Shown: positions 22,401-33,956 of the stretch, one piece after another | Numbering within the stretch: the stretch's first letter is position 1 | Layout of the letters: each line of letters begins with the position of its first letter | Assembly (NCBI GenBank): GCA_015680685.1 | Contig: MNCI01022534.1 | Span: forward strand, 418,282-482,281 | Length of the DNA: 64,000 nucleotides | Direction of reading: 5' to 3' | From: Gnetum montanum | Taxonomy: Eukaryota > Streptophyta > Gnetopsida > Gnetales > Gnetaceae | Position numbers and translations under genes: made by a program | Notes under the pieces: model-generated | The model's database searches: none | Told to the model about the DNA's origin: nothing | Seen by the model: only the letters and a program-made list of their open reading frames with translations

Positions 22401-22504
22401 GCATGCATGTGCATCTAGATGACCCTGTAAACAAAAGCAACTAGAGAAAATAATGTTCAATAGAAACTGCAGAAAACATGAACTGAAATGCACAAGTAAA
22501 TAGA

Positions 22505-22565
22505 AAATAATGAGAAACGGTGGTAGTTTAAGGCCATTTTGGGCCACGGTTTAGTTTAAGGCCTT
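22505..22565 (-). repeat. Two-unit array, GGCC(C)RAAATGGCCTTAAACT
   Basis: On the minus strand GGCCCGAAAAGGCCTTAAAC and GGCCCAAAATGGCCTTAAAC occur 33 bp apart. The same word forms the longer array at 57735-57975. Confidence 0.75.
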
Positions 22566-22989
22566 TTCGGGCCATGAGAGAATGCGTAAGCTAGTACAAT
22601 ACAAATGAACGTGACATATGCACCGTGAAAGAATGTGAAGAGTGTGCAGAGATCTCGCTTATTTTTTACCGTAGGGGCATTTTGATCGTGTGGTTGTCTC
22701 CTAACCGGATGTGGTTTTGGAAGCGTTTTAGGCTTAGGGTTAGCTGGGAGGCTTATGGTTTTTGCCACTCATTCAGGCATTTTAGCTCTAAATACTGTAT
22801 TGGTTACCACTCGTCTGGGTGTTTTGGCTCTACGTGTTGTGTTTGTTGCCATGTGTATTGCATTAAGAGGCTCCTCTTTCAAGACCTATGAGATGTCTAT
22901 GTTGTGGTCAGCTTGAAAGGGAGTGTTGTCACCATGTATAATGACTTGTCCACCTTCATATGGGAGGTAGATTTCTTGATGTATCAGTG

Positions 22990-25900
22990 AGGAAATGGCT
23001 CGGTGTTATGCTAGCCAAGGTCTACCAAGAATCATGTTGAAACTGGGCATCTCTTCTATGACAGTGAACTCTACACTGGTGGGGAATTGTTCACCTTCCA
23101 TGAATGCTAGGTTAATTGTGCCCTTGACTGTGACACGTGATCCGTTAAAGGATTTTAGACATGTGGTTTCTATTGACATGATCTCGTCTGCCATGCCTAG
23201 TTTGTCGATGATGGAGTATAGAAATACGTTTGTTGTCGCGCCATCATCAACATGCACTCTGTGAATGGTACATTGCCCAACACATATGCTAATCGACAAT
23301 GGAGCTGTTCTGACCTCCCCTTGTTCGGGGTTGACTTTAACTGCATCGTCGCAGAAGGCTAAGGTGTTTGAACCCAATCCTTGTGGTGTGTGTTATGAAA
23401 TCGTTGCACGGATGGATTTCATGTTAGCAAGGATGTCCTCTGTAATAGGAATGGATGCTAACATTTGCACTAAGGCTTTGTGATGAGCTGATGATGTCAT
23501 GACTAGGTCGTACAAGCTCATGGTTATGTTCTTTTGTTTGAGTGTTTGTTTCACCTGGGCCAATGTAGCTACAAAGTCCATGTTGTTTGCCGTTATGTTG
23601 GTTGCCTCTGTATGGGTCGAGGGCTTGGGCCTGGTTTGTTTGGGATTAGGGGCAGGGCCCCCAGCATTCAGTTGCTATATACTAGTTGTGGCCTTTGTTT
23701 GGGCTACAAGTGTTATTCATTGTTCGTTCATCCTCTTCTATTGCCATTTGGTTTGCTTACCTGTGTTTCCTATGTTTGGGTTGTGGGTAGGTAAGGGGCC
23801 ATAGTGTGGTGGCACCTTTATGAAAAATGGTAGTTTAGGAGGTGTCGTTGTTATTTGACTAGCTTGTTGTGGCACCATGATGACAAAAGGTTTCTTTGCG
23901 GTTGTGGTTGATGCATCATGCCAATTTAACATCTTAGCAAACGATTGTGGTGGTACTTTGACCACAAAAGGTGTCGTCAGTGCTCTAGATGGCACCTTGA
24001 TGACGATGGGAGGCCCCTTGCTCATGGAGGAAGAGGGGATTATTGCCTTGCTGGAAGGCACATGGATCACAAAAGGTTGGTGCATAGGTTTAGGCTTACT
24101 ATCTATGCCAATGGAGTTTATGACATAGGAGGCATCGTATGTGCTGGGTTGATTTAGGGTGTTGACATTCAATTGGCCCCATTCTATCATTGCTTGTAGA
24201 TCATCCTGTAACACACAGAAGGTGTTGGTGTTGTGAGTGGACATCTGGTGGTAGTGGTAGAATCAGTCTAACTTGAAATGTTGTGGAACTGGGGGTTTGT
24301 TTGGTGCTACTAAGGTGGGGTTCCTTAGTAGCTCGCAGTACCTATTGTGTCGACGATGAGCATTCTCTGCTACGTGTTTGTATTGGATTTTCCAGGCTTT
24401 AAGAAGTTTCTCTAGTAGTTCGGAAGGTCGCGTAGGTAGTGGTGTGTACTTAAAGCAATCCTTGCACTGAAAGTTAGGCCTTAGGGTGTCCCCTGTTGTT
24501 GCAAGCAGGTTGGTACTAGTGTTTGTTGTTTTTGTGCTTGTGGCTACAGTTGGTGATGTTGCCTTTTTCTTGGCAACATGTTCATTTTTGTAAGCCACAT
24601 AGGTAGGATCATTGTTGGTTTATGCAGCTTGTTCAATGTTCTTGATATGTGTGAATGCTTGGCTCAATGTTTGAGTGCTTAGGTAGTACAGCTTTGATTT
24701 AACAAAGTCATTCACGGCTCCCTTCAGAATCGTAAGCAAATATGTTTCAGGGATGGGCTCATGAAGTTCGTTAAGGACTACGCTCCATCGTTGAATGAAC
24801 TTCTACATAGGCTCTAGTGGTGCTTGTTTCACCTGTATCAAAGTGTCTAGTATTGCTTTAGGCTTTAGGTTGTACTTAAACCTGGTAACGAACTGGTGTA
24901 ACAGATCTTCAAGAGAGGATATGGAGTTATATGGCAGGGCTCGGTACCAGTCTAAGGCTACGCCTGTTAAGGACATAGCGAACACACTCAAGATTGTGTG
25001 GGGCTAAGCTTGAAGCAATAGAGTCTTTGATCGAAACGTGACCAAGTGAGTGTTTGGATCTCCCTTCCCATTATATTTGGTTAACTGGGACAGTGTGATT
25101 CCCTTGGGTAAAGTTAACGGTGGCACTGAAGAGTTAATTGGATCATCATGGTAGAAGTCCAGTACTTTAACTACTTCGATGTTGGCAGTTTTGAGGTGTT
25201 TTACCTCATCAGCTAATGCTTGCATCCATTTTTTTGCTTCTGCCCACTGTTGAGCGATCGGCAGATTAGTTGGTTGGGGAGATTGTGTCGTCAATTTCTA
25301 TTGTGGAGCAACGTTTAGAGTTGGGATTGCAAGGTGTAACACACTGAAGTAAGTGGGTTGTTGAACAAGGGGTGTGGTTCCTTGTCTAGCCACTAACTAT
25401 GGGATGACACCCTGAATGTGTGGGGATGATGTAACGAAAGTGGCCCCATGTGTTTGCACTGGCAACGTGTACTGGGTGGACATGGATGTGGGTAACCCAT
25501 GTTGGAACACCAGTGCTTGCATGCTCGTTGACGCGTAATGGTGAATTGTCTATCCCACACGTGAGGGGGATGATGGGTTAACATGGGCATGAGGACTGAG
25601 GGTGTGGTATGAATCCTCAATTTCAGATCATGCCTCGAATTCATTTACATTATGTTGGTTTTGGGGCTCCTTAGTGGGTCACCATGTGTTTTGGCTCCTT
25701 GCTAGAATGAGCTGAGAGATGAGTTTGTGGTGAAATTTCGAGAGTGGGATGATGTCATAGGGGGAAAGGATGAATTCATGACCTCCCTTGTTGATGACTT
25801 CATAATGTCTTTTCACATCAAGTTTCATTTGATCAACGGGTAAGCTCGCTTGGATCTTGACACATATGAAGTTGTATTACTTGGGGGTCAAAGTGGTGAA

Positions 25901-26062
25901 TGAGGGGTCATGACCCTGCAGTCTCAGTGATCGGCAAGGTGACCCTTGAGGGTTGACCTCAACATGAGTCACTATGGGTCTGATGGTGGTCACAGGGTAT
26001 GAGACTGATGTGCCAGAGTCAGAGAAGGGGAGAGTGGAAATATTGGTGTTCGTAGGGTCCAT
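22990..26062 (-). pseudogene. gag-protease of nested Tat-like element
   Basis: One reading frame runs from ATG at 26062 to about 22990 (roughly 1,020 codons) without a detectable frameshift; only in-frame stops break it. Capsid motifs include VKVLDFYHDDPINSSVPPLT, LTKYNGKGDPNTHLVTFRSK and MSLTGVALDWYRALP. Further on, YHQMSTHNTNTFCVLQDDLQ corresponds to the Cys/His segment after capsid in Tat gag. A Pro/Thr/Val-rich linker (PFVIHVPSS-type repeats) follows. The aspartic protease has RVHVDDGATTNV as active-site loop and ends FNMILGRPWLA. Stops often sit where relatives have Trp or Gln, which fits deamination. Start chosen because the homologous copy at 53796 also begins with a Thr/Ser-rich stretch. 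Confidence 0.8.
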
Positions 26063-26094
26063 TTTAAGTTCTTTATGTATGGCAACATAAACTA

Positions 26095-26580
26095 AAAATA
26101 TTTGGTTAAGTGTTGGACAAGGAGGAAAAAAAAATTTCTAAGTGTTGTCAGTGTATACAGCGTAAACAGGAGAAAATTTGGCTAAGTGTTGGAACAGCAT
26201 ATAGGTGGCAATGTATAAGAGGCAGTGTATACACTACATTCAATGTATACAAAGTGGTGGCAACGTATGAGAAGGGGTCACAGCGTACACCAACTGTGCA
26301 TAGCATATACAGATGATAAACAGGATATAATGCTAGTGTAAATGCCAATAGGGGAGGTGAACTACAACGTATACTATAAAAATTAAAATTTTGGCGAAAA
26401 CAAAATAGTAAAGATGTAGCATATATAGGTGAAGAGCATATGAACGCTGGATGTGGCGTAGATCTAAGAGAGCAAAATGCAAATCTGCAATGTTTCAGCG
26501 TAGATCTAGTGGAACGGGACGTAGATTTGCAGTCACATAGGGTAGATCTAGGATAGCAAGACGTAGATCTAGGAGAAAAA
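26095..26580 (-). repeat. Leader of nested Tat-like element with short motif repeats
   Basis: Between primer-binding site and gag. The part at 26150-26370 is dense in GTATAC and CGTATA words, like the LTR palindromes. The part at 26455-26575 has CGTAGATCTA or GTAGATCTAG five times at irregular 20-45 bp spacing. No ORF. Confidence 0.7.
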
Positions 26581-26581
26581 T

Positions 26582-26600
26582 GGCCCTCCTTCTAGCGCCA
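26582..26600 (-). other. Primer-binding site of nested Tat-like element
   Basis: Minus strand TGGCGCTAGAAGGAGGGCC, five bases after the LTR. The right-hand element has TGGTGCTAGAAGGAGGGCC at the equivalent place. The priming tRNA was not identified. Confidence 0.7.
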
Positions 26601-26605
26601 TTTTC

Positions 26606-28743
26606 TATACCATCCGAAATCATCAGTGCAAGGCTGCAATGAAACAAACACTAGGAGATCCTTAGAAGAAATATAGAAGATCCTACCTTCGCTTGAGGGC
26701 AAGCTAGAATGGATGAAGGCAGAGTGCCTTGAATGGTCTGCATGTAGAACAAATGAGAACTTCCCCAACGTAAGCACTTTGCAATGCGTTGGGTTATACG
26801 TAAATGATGCACATTAAACATAAACTGTAACGTAAACAGGCACAATAACATAAATGGGAATGTAAACGTAAACTGGAAAAACAAAGAAAACTGCAATAAA
26901 TCTAGGAAAAATGTAAACTATTTTGTATTGAAAAATGATTACAATGTGCACCGGTCAGAACGTAGTTGTGGATTGATCATAAGGCAGACGTTTAGCCCCT
27001 GTGGGTAATGATGGGTGCTGGAAGATGCAGGTTTTGGGTTGCAAGGAAATGTAGCGTCCAAGTTTGATGCCCAACGTACAAAGGTTAATGCCCAAATTTG
27101 CTAAGTTTTCCAGATTCCAGTTTATGTGTCCATTTGTAAAAATTGCGAACCCCCCGCCCCCCTTTAGATCTAGTGAAAAATCGAGGTTTTTATAAGATCT
27201 TGGGCGTTAGATTCAGATCTGGAAGGAGATGAGTGGCTATGAGGTGAGAAAAATTTAGATCAGGAGATAGGTGGTGCGTTGACCGAGTGTAGGATATGTT
27301 ATAATTGCACAACGTGTAGCATACACGCTGGCGTATGAACGCCCAGCATATAGGCTTGGAACACTCGAAAAACTTAAAATTTACAAAAGAATTTGTATGT
27401 TACAACAAGAATGATGTCTCTGGCTTCTCGATCCATGTTCTGGCCTACTATTTTTGGCCTCAGCATGTCTTGAAATGCTCTAGCGTGTGTTGGCATCCAC
27501 ATACAGCGTATGAGATTGGGCTCCATACGCTAGTGTATACGCTCCATACGTTGGCCAGCGTATGGACCATAAATGATGCATTTTGGACCAAATTTTGACC
27601 TCCAAATCCAATTTTGACTATAGATCTGTATGGTTCATGTTTTGAGGGTGCTGTATGTTGAATTTGAGCTGATCTTGCCCTGATTTGGTGCTGTTTTGAA
27701 GGACTTTGTGGGGTTGACGCTGGGCTATACGTTGGCCAACGTCAACCTCAGTGTACACCTCATGAACTACCATGTTGGATGTCTGAATTTGTATGCTGGT
27801 GCTTTTCCCTTGATTCCTAAGCACTTTTGATCCTCCAGGGTGTTTGTATGCCTATTTTGACTTCATTTTGATGTAGTTTCATGCCTGTTTTGGTGGTCTA
27901 CGCTAAGTTATACGCTGGCCAGCATATACTAAGGTGTGCTCAGCGTAAACAGGTGAAAATGGCTCGTTGGAAGCCCAAAACTAAAGTTTTTGAAGCCGGT
28001 GACCTTGTAGGATTATTTCCCATGTCTTGAGGATTGATTATAGGTTGAAAAATTGCCCAAAAGTGCCTGATTTACCCCATTCATGGTGGTGTATGCTGGG
28101 CTATACGCTGGCCAACGTATAACAAGGTTTACCCAACGTATACACATGAAAATGCATAATTTCAAGGTCAAAAATTGATCTTCAGGAGCCATTGATGATG
28201 CTCAATAGTTTTCCTACCTCCAGGAGTCAATTTGATGTGAAAATCTTACTCTGTGATGCCTATTTTGGGCCCTTTTTGATGGTATACGCTAGGCTATACG
28301 CTGGCCAGCGTATACCAAGGTGTGCCTAGCGTATACACATGAAATTGCATTATTTAGGACCTAAAATTGAATTTTCAAGAGGTTGAGAGTTGCTAGGGAC
28401 CTTGGGGAAGGTCATGGGGGGTCCAGATGCTCAATTATAGCATGTTTTGACTCATTTTTACAGCCCAAAAGTTGCCATACGCTAGTCTGTACGCTGGCCA
28501 ACATATAGCCTAGCGTGAACAGAGTATACTTGGTCAAAACCAAGTATTTTGAACCCAAAACTTGAAATTCTTAATGCCAGATGCTGATGTAGTCACCTAT
28601 GGGTCCTAGGGAAATTTTTCCTTTTCAATTATGCTCCATTCAATGTTGTTTTGATGCTCTAGAGCTTGGTCATGCTAGGGATCATCATGACTTAGCTCTA
28701 TTTTCTGTCTGAAAGTGCTAGCCAAAATTTTGTGGTGTTTTCA
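26606..28743 (-). repeat. 5' LTR of nested Tat-like element
   Basis: 2138 bp; ends TGAAAACACCAC (minus 5' end at 28743) and GGATGGTATA. TATA-like CTTATAAAAACC on the minus strand near 27190-27203. Contains six palindromic blocks (near 27548, 27726, 27908, 28097, 28293, 28490). Confidence 0.88.
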
Positions 28744-30995
28744 ATGGCTAAATAGGGAATATGACAAAGAAGACAAAACATATGGATAATTGACCCTTGA
28801 AAAGAGAATTTATTTTAAAATTGGCACCTACCACATCTTTCCAATGAAGGGGCTAAATAGGATCTCTACCTATGCAGCCAGAGGAAGCATAATCTTGATG
28901 GATAAGGTTGATGTCAATTTGACTCATTTGTATCTAATAGAAATATTAAGGCAGTTCAAAGAACACAAGACAAGAAATTTTTCATTTCCCTTTCCATGTC
29001 TAATTAGGAAGCTATGTCGGTGTGCTGGAATTCTGGGGTACACTAATGATATCCTCAAAAAGGCTCAAAATGCTTCATATGACAAATTACTAAAGCCACC
29101 AACAACAAGAAAAGATGTTGGGGAGATACTAAAGCCTGAATAGGAGCAAATAGTTAGGCTCACTATACCTCAAACAATAGGGCCTAGCCAACTTCCAGAC
29201 ATGAGGCTCAATCAACAACAAGAAGCAAGGCCCAGCATGTAGCCCACGGGCCAACAGGACCAACCGCCACCACCACCACAAGAGTACCAACCGTCAATAA
29301 GCCATCTCAAGGCCATCATAGAAATGGTCAGTTGGGAAAGTCACGATGAGGCCAATCTCGTTAAGGTGATCAATGATGTCATACAGCTCACCATCTTAAT
29401 CGATCATGCAAGGGACGAGGTCTAAATACAAACAAGAGGAGGAGAGTCACATTGGTCACAATAGATTTCTGAGAATGCTGCATCATTTCAAGTACAATTG
29501 GAAACTAGTGAAGGTGTCATAGTGGTGATCATGCAACACCAAGATGTAACCGAAGTAGTAGAAGTGGTCATAGACCACATCAAAGAGTCATTTAACATCC
29601 TTGTTGTGCCACCGACAGATCTCATAGGAGCATGCAATGCTCAGGTTCTAACCAGTCCCTCGATGACTCCTGTGAAACATGAGGATGCTCTGGATCATTT
29701 GCTGCAAATAGGACAAGTAATGATGTCCTTGTTTAACATCCTCCAAGATGTCAAAGTAGCACAATCAGACCTCATTTCCATGAAGGGAAAGCTGGTTATG
29801 GCTGAGGTGAGGGCCGAACACGTAGAAGATGAGTTGAGAAGACTCCAGGAGAAGTTGGTTGTCCTACAAGCTAAACAGTGGGATCCATCCTACCTTATTC
29901 CAACTTATCAACTAGAATTATTTAGGATAGAGCAACTAAATAAATTATTAGAGGAGAATACAAGGGTGGCAATGGAAAAGGAGAAGGTTGACTAGGATGC
30001 TTCAAAACCATAGGCTCAAACATATGCACATGCAAAAGCACTCAAAGCCTTACAAGAAGAAAATAAACTCCTTGCTGCTAAAACTCTTCGGTTGACAATA
30101 GTTGAAAAACAAAAGAATGTTCTCAAGGAAAGTTTTCAGTAATGTAAGAACAACTAATAAGGGTCAACTAAGAGATAAGTTTCTTAGCCAGAGAAAACAA
30201 GACCCTCTCAATGGAGGAGGTACGCACCATCCATCAGAAGATGATGATTGAAATAAGCATGTGGAAAAATGAAGCTAAGCGACATGAAAAATTGAAGTAG
30301 AATTTCTAGGATTAGGTGGGGATGTATAAGGAAATCATTGAAAAATAGGTCCATATGACTAAGATCCACATCAACTCTTTCAATGCTCAAAACACTGACT
30401 GGTGGGCCATATTGGACACTTACGCCTTCACCCACCAAACAAAATTAAAAAGATAGGACCTACAAATTTAGGATCTCATAGAATACATGGAGTTGGAAAA
30501 CCTATAGTATGCCAACTTGTCCAAGTTAATAGCAAGACGCTTGAGGACCAAGCTGGAAAAGCAAGTAGCTGCCACTTATGCCAAATATGAAATAGAGTTT
30601 TTTGAACATAAAAAGAAATTCCAAAAATTGGAGGTAGCAAATTCTAAACTAGAGATGATAAAAGCTAGCTACCAAGGTCAAAAGGATGTTGCAGTAGACT
30701 TGGCTCAACAGCTCATAGGTTATCAAGAATTTACAAACAAAGAAAGAGCCTACGAGGAGGAACGATGGTTGTTTGTTGCATGGTACATCAAAGCTAATTA
30801 GATGTTCCCACAACTACCATGTTCATGGAAGGTGCTGACTTCATCAATCATTAGAACATCAGCATGGATGACACATGATCCTTGAACAAAGGAAGAGAAA
30901 CTTTAGGTGCTCCTTTAGAAGTATCCATTTCCAAAGCCTAGAGCACAAGATAAGGGGAAGAAGCCCATGGAGGAGCCATCGCCACTAGGAACCAC
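28744..30995 (+). pseudogene. Env-position ORF, 3' part, with coiled coils
   Basis: Resumes the reading broken at 18652. The open piece 28790-29143 carries KGLNRISTYAARGSIIL and ends with NFSFPFPCLIRKLCRCAGIL. This is the C-terminal signature expected of the putative plant transposon protein family (PFPxLITxLCxxAGV type). A Pro/Gln-rich linker (about 29150-29300) follows. Two long heptad-like segments (29498-29995 and 30517-30801) are rich in Glu, Lys, Leu and Ala, for example AEHVEDELRRLQEKLVVLQA, and suggest coiled coils. Stops and frameshifts occur throughout. It ends near GEEAHGGAIA-type sequence before 31000 and a polypurine-like tract. Role unknown. Confidence 0.6.
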
Positions 30996-31139
30996 ATGAG
31001 TTCCAAACAATTTTGTATTTTGTATTTGGTGTTAGTTTCTTGATTTTGTTTTCACAAGTCCCACACTATGGCATGAAGGAATCCATAGTTAGTTCATAAT
31101 CCCATACCTATCCACTATGTAATTAAATGAACTTGCTCC

Positions 31140-31186
31140 TCATTTTGTTTGACTCGAGGATGAATTTTTATTTAGTCATGGAGGTA
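31140..31186 (+). other. Polypurine-like tract of element B
   Basis: GACTCGAGGATGAATTTTTA and TTTAGTCATGGAGGTA lead directly into the LTR start TGATGAATCG. The layout is the same as in element A. Confidence 0.65.
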
Positions 31187-31957
31187 TGATGAATCGCTGT
31201 TTGCTAGGCCTTGATATCGATTAAACAATATCAGGTACGCAATATTGTAGCCTGGATACAATATTGTATACATAATATCGTGATTCTTGTGTCAACCTAT
31301 AAATATAGCATTCAAGTGCACAATGAAGGATTTTTTTCTTAAGTCTTTGAATCGAGTCTCTTTATCAATTTTTAGTTAGTTTTTAGTTCTTTTCCCATGT
31401 GCATGCCCGCAGTGTGATGCTTGTAATTGTATGGAACATTTGTTCCAGTGTGACGTACTTGGACACATACACAACCGACAATAAAGATTGAGATTACTCC
31501 ATCATTGCAGCATTCACTTAGCTTTTACTTGTTTTAATTGTTAATTATTTATTATTATTTTTAATTAATATTTCTTTTATTGTCATTTCTTGTTCTTGTT
31601 ATTAACGCCGAATGAGTACGTCCTAATTACAAACATTTAAGTAGAAGTACGTGGTAACCTAGTAGCATATCTAGTAGTGCTTTGAGTAATGTGTGCTTGG
31701 TAATCCCAGAAGTAGTACATGAAGTCCAAGATGCATACAGATGATTAAGGACGAATGCTTATCGCACTTAGGCTAGCTTAGATTCTATTTCCTGTTGCTG
31801 ATTAACTTAATAAAGTTCTTTCTTATTGTCTTTAGGAGTAGCCTAGTATTAGAAATCACATCATACACCTCACTCTGGACTAAACCATACGTGAAAAAAC
31901 AAATACTAGTCCAGGTGGGAAGATAGCGAACTGGCAATTAATATATAACTGTCTAGG
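31187..31957 (+). repeat. 3' LTR of element B, missing its end
   Basis: It begins TGATGAATCGCTGTTTGC and retains the GATATC array and CTATAAATATAGC. It extends about 200 bp beyond the truncated 5' copy, then stops near CTAGGTAC without the ACTCATCA terminus. A SINE-like sequence follows at once. Confidence 0.8.
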
Positions 31958-32075
31958 TACACCCTAAGATTTATAGAAGTTTATAAGTCAATGCTACCTA
32001 GCAGAATTAAACTTGGGACTTGATGTTACTAGGCCAAGAGCTGTACCACTAGGCTCACACCTCATTGTTAGTAAT
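31955..32075 (-). repeat. tRNA-derived SINE copy, minus strand
   Basis: Minus strand: GAGCCTAGTGGTAC (A box), AGTTTAATTCTGCT (weak B box), then TGACTTATAAACTTCTA. Same order as 13051-13185. Confidence 0.6.
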
Positions 32076-32085
32076 TTTTTGGCAA

Positions 32086-32207
32086 GCACACCTTAAGCCA
32101 TATAGTCCAATTAGAACTTTATAACTTAGCAATGTCTACTAGAAATGAACCTATAACTTGGAGATTTGAAATCAAAAGTCTTACCACTAAGTTAACACCC
32201 TATTATT
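32086..32207 (-). repeat. tRNA-derived SINE copy, minus strand
   Basis: Minus strand: TTAACTTAGTGGTAAG (A box), AGGTTCATTTCTAGT (B box), then GCTAAGTTATAAAGTTCTAA. It lies head-to-tail with the neighbouring copy. Confidence 0.65.
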
Positions 32208-32324
32208 TTACTAATTATTTATTGCAAATAAGTAAATATTTTTTGCACACACCAAAGTATAGTGTTAGTTAACTTTTTATTACAAATACAAAAATATTTT
32301 TCTTTTGTTGGGACAATTGGTTGG

Positions 32325-32452
32325 TTGTTGAGTATTTGAAGTATTTAAAGTTTTTATAAACTTTTATCTTGTCTCTATTGAGTATTTGAAGTATTTAAAG
32401 TTTTTATAAAGTTGTATTTCGTCTCTGTTAAGTATCTGAAGTATTTATCGAC
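32325..32452. repeat. Tandem repeat, about 61-bp unit, two and a half copies
   Basis: GAGTATTTGAAGTATTTAAA plus GTTTTTATAAA recurs at about 32329, 32378 and, partly, 32430 (AAGTATCTGAAGTATTTAT). Confidence 0.75.
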
Positions 32453-32845
32453 TTCATTATTCCAATTCCTTAAAACACTCCCATGTTTTCCTCAAAGTTC
32501 CTATTATTTCCATTTTTTAGCCTCCTCAAATTTTTGAACTCGTAAGGCACATTTTTTCTGGTTACATTTCCCAATCCATTTGGAATAGATCTAGACAGAC
32601 GGAAAAGCGAGATTAAACAACATTTGAAGCCAGCAAAGCGTACATGCCTTCTGAAGTGCATTCACCTTGGCCACTCTGCATAAGAAATTGTTGCAGCCGG
32701 AGCCAGAATCGCTCCAAATTCCAGTTCAGGGAGGAAGCATCATCCGCAATACACCTTTACGAATGAAGAGCCTAATATGAATTTCACAGAAAAATAGTGA
32801 AATTGTAGACTTGTGTGTGAAAACGGCTGCCGAAGATCTGCAGCC

Positions 32846-33905
32846 ATGGATAGTGTTTTCGCATAGATCCAAGATAATCTGCGCTCAAACGATGTGCAAC
32901 GGCAAGCGAGCGGTTTACTACAGGCTCTGCAACTCTCGGCTGACTAAAAGGATGTGAGCGTCATCACCAAATCCGCATGGGACTAGATTAGCGCATTACC
33001 GATGTCCGCGCTCTGCGAAAAGCTAACGTTCAACCTCGTCCGGTGCACGCGGCTCACGTCGTAGCAGTGGGAGACCGTCTGCTGCAGAATCCGCAACAAC
33101 GTTGATTTTCCAGACCCCGACGTCGCCACCGCCAACATCTCCTTCTTGTCCACCATTCCCTCACATTTGCTCGGCAGAATCGTCTCGGATTGCAACAAAG
33201 AATTCTCGCACTGTCTCTCTGGTTTCGGATTTGGACAACCTCCGTTATGCAATCACAGAAATCCTAGGTTGCGTCCTCACACACGATGATGTTGTGATGC
33301 TGTGCGAGAATAACGTGTTGGAGAGAACGAGCTAGTGGTGGAATCAGATCGCGAACAACATGCTTCACTCCTCGGACGCCATTTGCAAGGTTGCGTTTGA
33401 GGCCGTAGGGCACCTTTTCCAGGAATTCAGCACGAACTGCATGAGCCACCTCTCCAGCGACAAACTGGTGCCATCGGAGAATTCACTGGCGATCAGATCA
33501 GATCGAGCTGAATCGTGGCCATGGCCAATTTCATGTGGTCGAAGCAGAACATTCTCATCGCCTACTTTCGCATGCTACCGCTGGAGAGCTTTCATGTGAC
33601 CATGTATCCACTCGTGTACGTGGCCAAGATTATGGCATCGGATGTCATTCACGATCTGACAAAACTCTCTAGGAGTAGTAAGACGAGCAGTGGGAGCGCA
33701 ACTAATTCCTCATCTTGGGCTCCATTGGAATTTGATAGTGCGGAGAAGATTGTAGGCGTTTCGGATGTCGTTTTGCATTTGGCGAATTTTCTATCGGCGG
33801 TTGCTCCGGCATTGGTGTTTGGGGTGGCCATTAATCTGCTGTCACTCGCGAATGTGCTTGGCGGAAAGCCTGAGTGGGCTATGGGGTCAACTGACTATTC
33901 AATAA
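32846..33905 (+). pseudogene. TPLATE: TPLATE pseudogene (N-terminal part)
   Basis: TPLATE is a large adaptor subunit of the plant TPLATE complex, acting in clathrin-mediated endocytosis at the plasma membrane and cell plate. From ATG at 32846 the plus strand follows the start of the protein: MDSVFA, stop, IQDNLRSNDV. It continues with LLQALQLSA, DFPDPDVATANISFLSTIP, ITEILGCVLTHDD, MLCENNVLERTS, ICKVAFEAVGHLFQEF, YPLVYVAKIMASD and IVGVSDVVLHLANFL, and fades after GGKPEW. This covers roughly the first 340-350 residues of about 1,180. In-frame stops include codon 7 and 33333-33335. Frame changes occur near 33222 and 33505. No intron is seen. Identification is from memory of the Arabidopsis protein. 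Confidence 0.85.
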
Positions 33906-33956
33906 TTTAGTTCCATAACTTGACGTATATGGCATTAATGTGAACTTGACATATAT

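Larger units (their letters stand above)
18653..28743 (-). mobile_element. Nested non-autonomous Tat-like LTR retrotransposon
   Basis: A complete minus-strand element of 10.1 kb. Reading on the minus strand: LTR (28743 to 26606), primer-binding site, repeat-rich leader, gag-protease (26062 to about 22990), two TTAAACTAG-type repeat arrays, a non-coding tail and LTR (20825 to 18653). Flanking bases are ATGGT (18648-18652) and ATGGC (28744-28748), a target duplication with one mismatch. RT, RNase H and integrase are absent, so it needed a helper. It interrupts element B's downstream ORF and is therefore younger than element B. Gag and arrays match the element at 51830-64000. Confidence 0.88.
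13382..31957 (+). mobile_element. Element B: Athila-like element split by a nested insertion
   Basis: A plus-strand relative of element A. The order is truncated 5' LTR, gag, conserved non-coding block, internal promoter-like block, ORF in the env position, polypurine-like tract and 3' LTR missing its end. Removing the 10,091-bp Tat-like insertion (18653-28743) leaves about 8.5 kb. No protease, RT or integrase is visible. The 5' LTR, primer-binding site and gag start are fused by a deletion near 13942. The far end of the 3' LTR stops near 31957 against a SINE. Confidence 0.8.

Noticed and set aside
32983-33252. Minus-strand ORF with SGSGKSTLLRIL, looking like an ABC transporter Walker A motif
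   Set aside because: The opposite strand here encodes the TPLATE N-terminal region (DFPDPDVATANISFLS and flanks) in the right order over 1 kb. The nucleotide-binding look is a coincidental shadow, and no other ABC motif follows.
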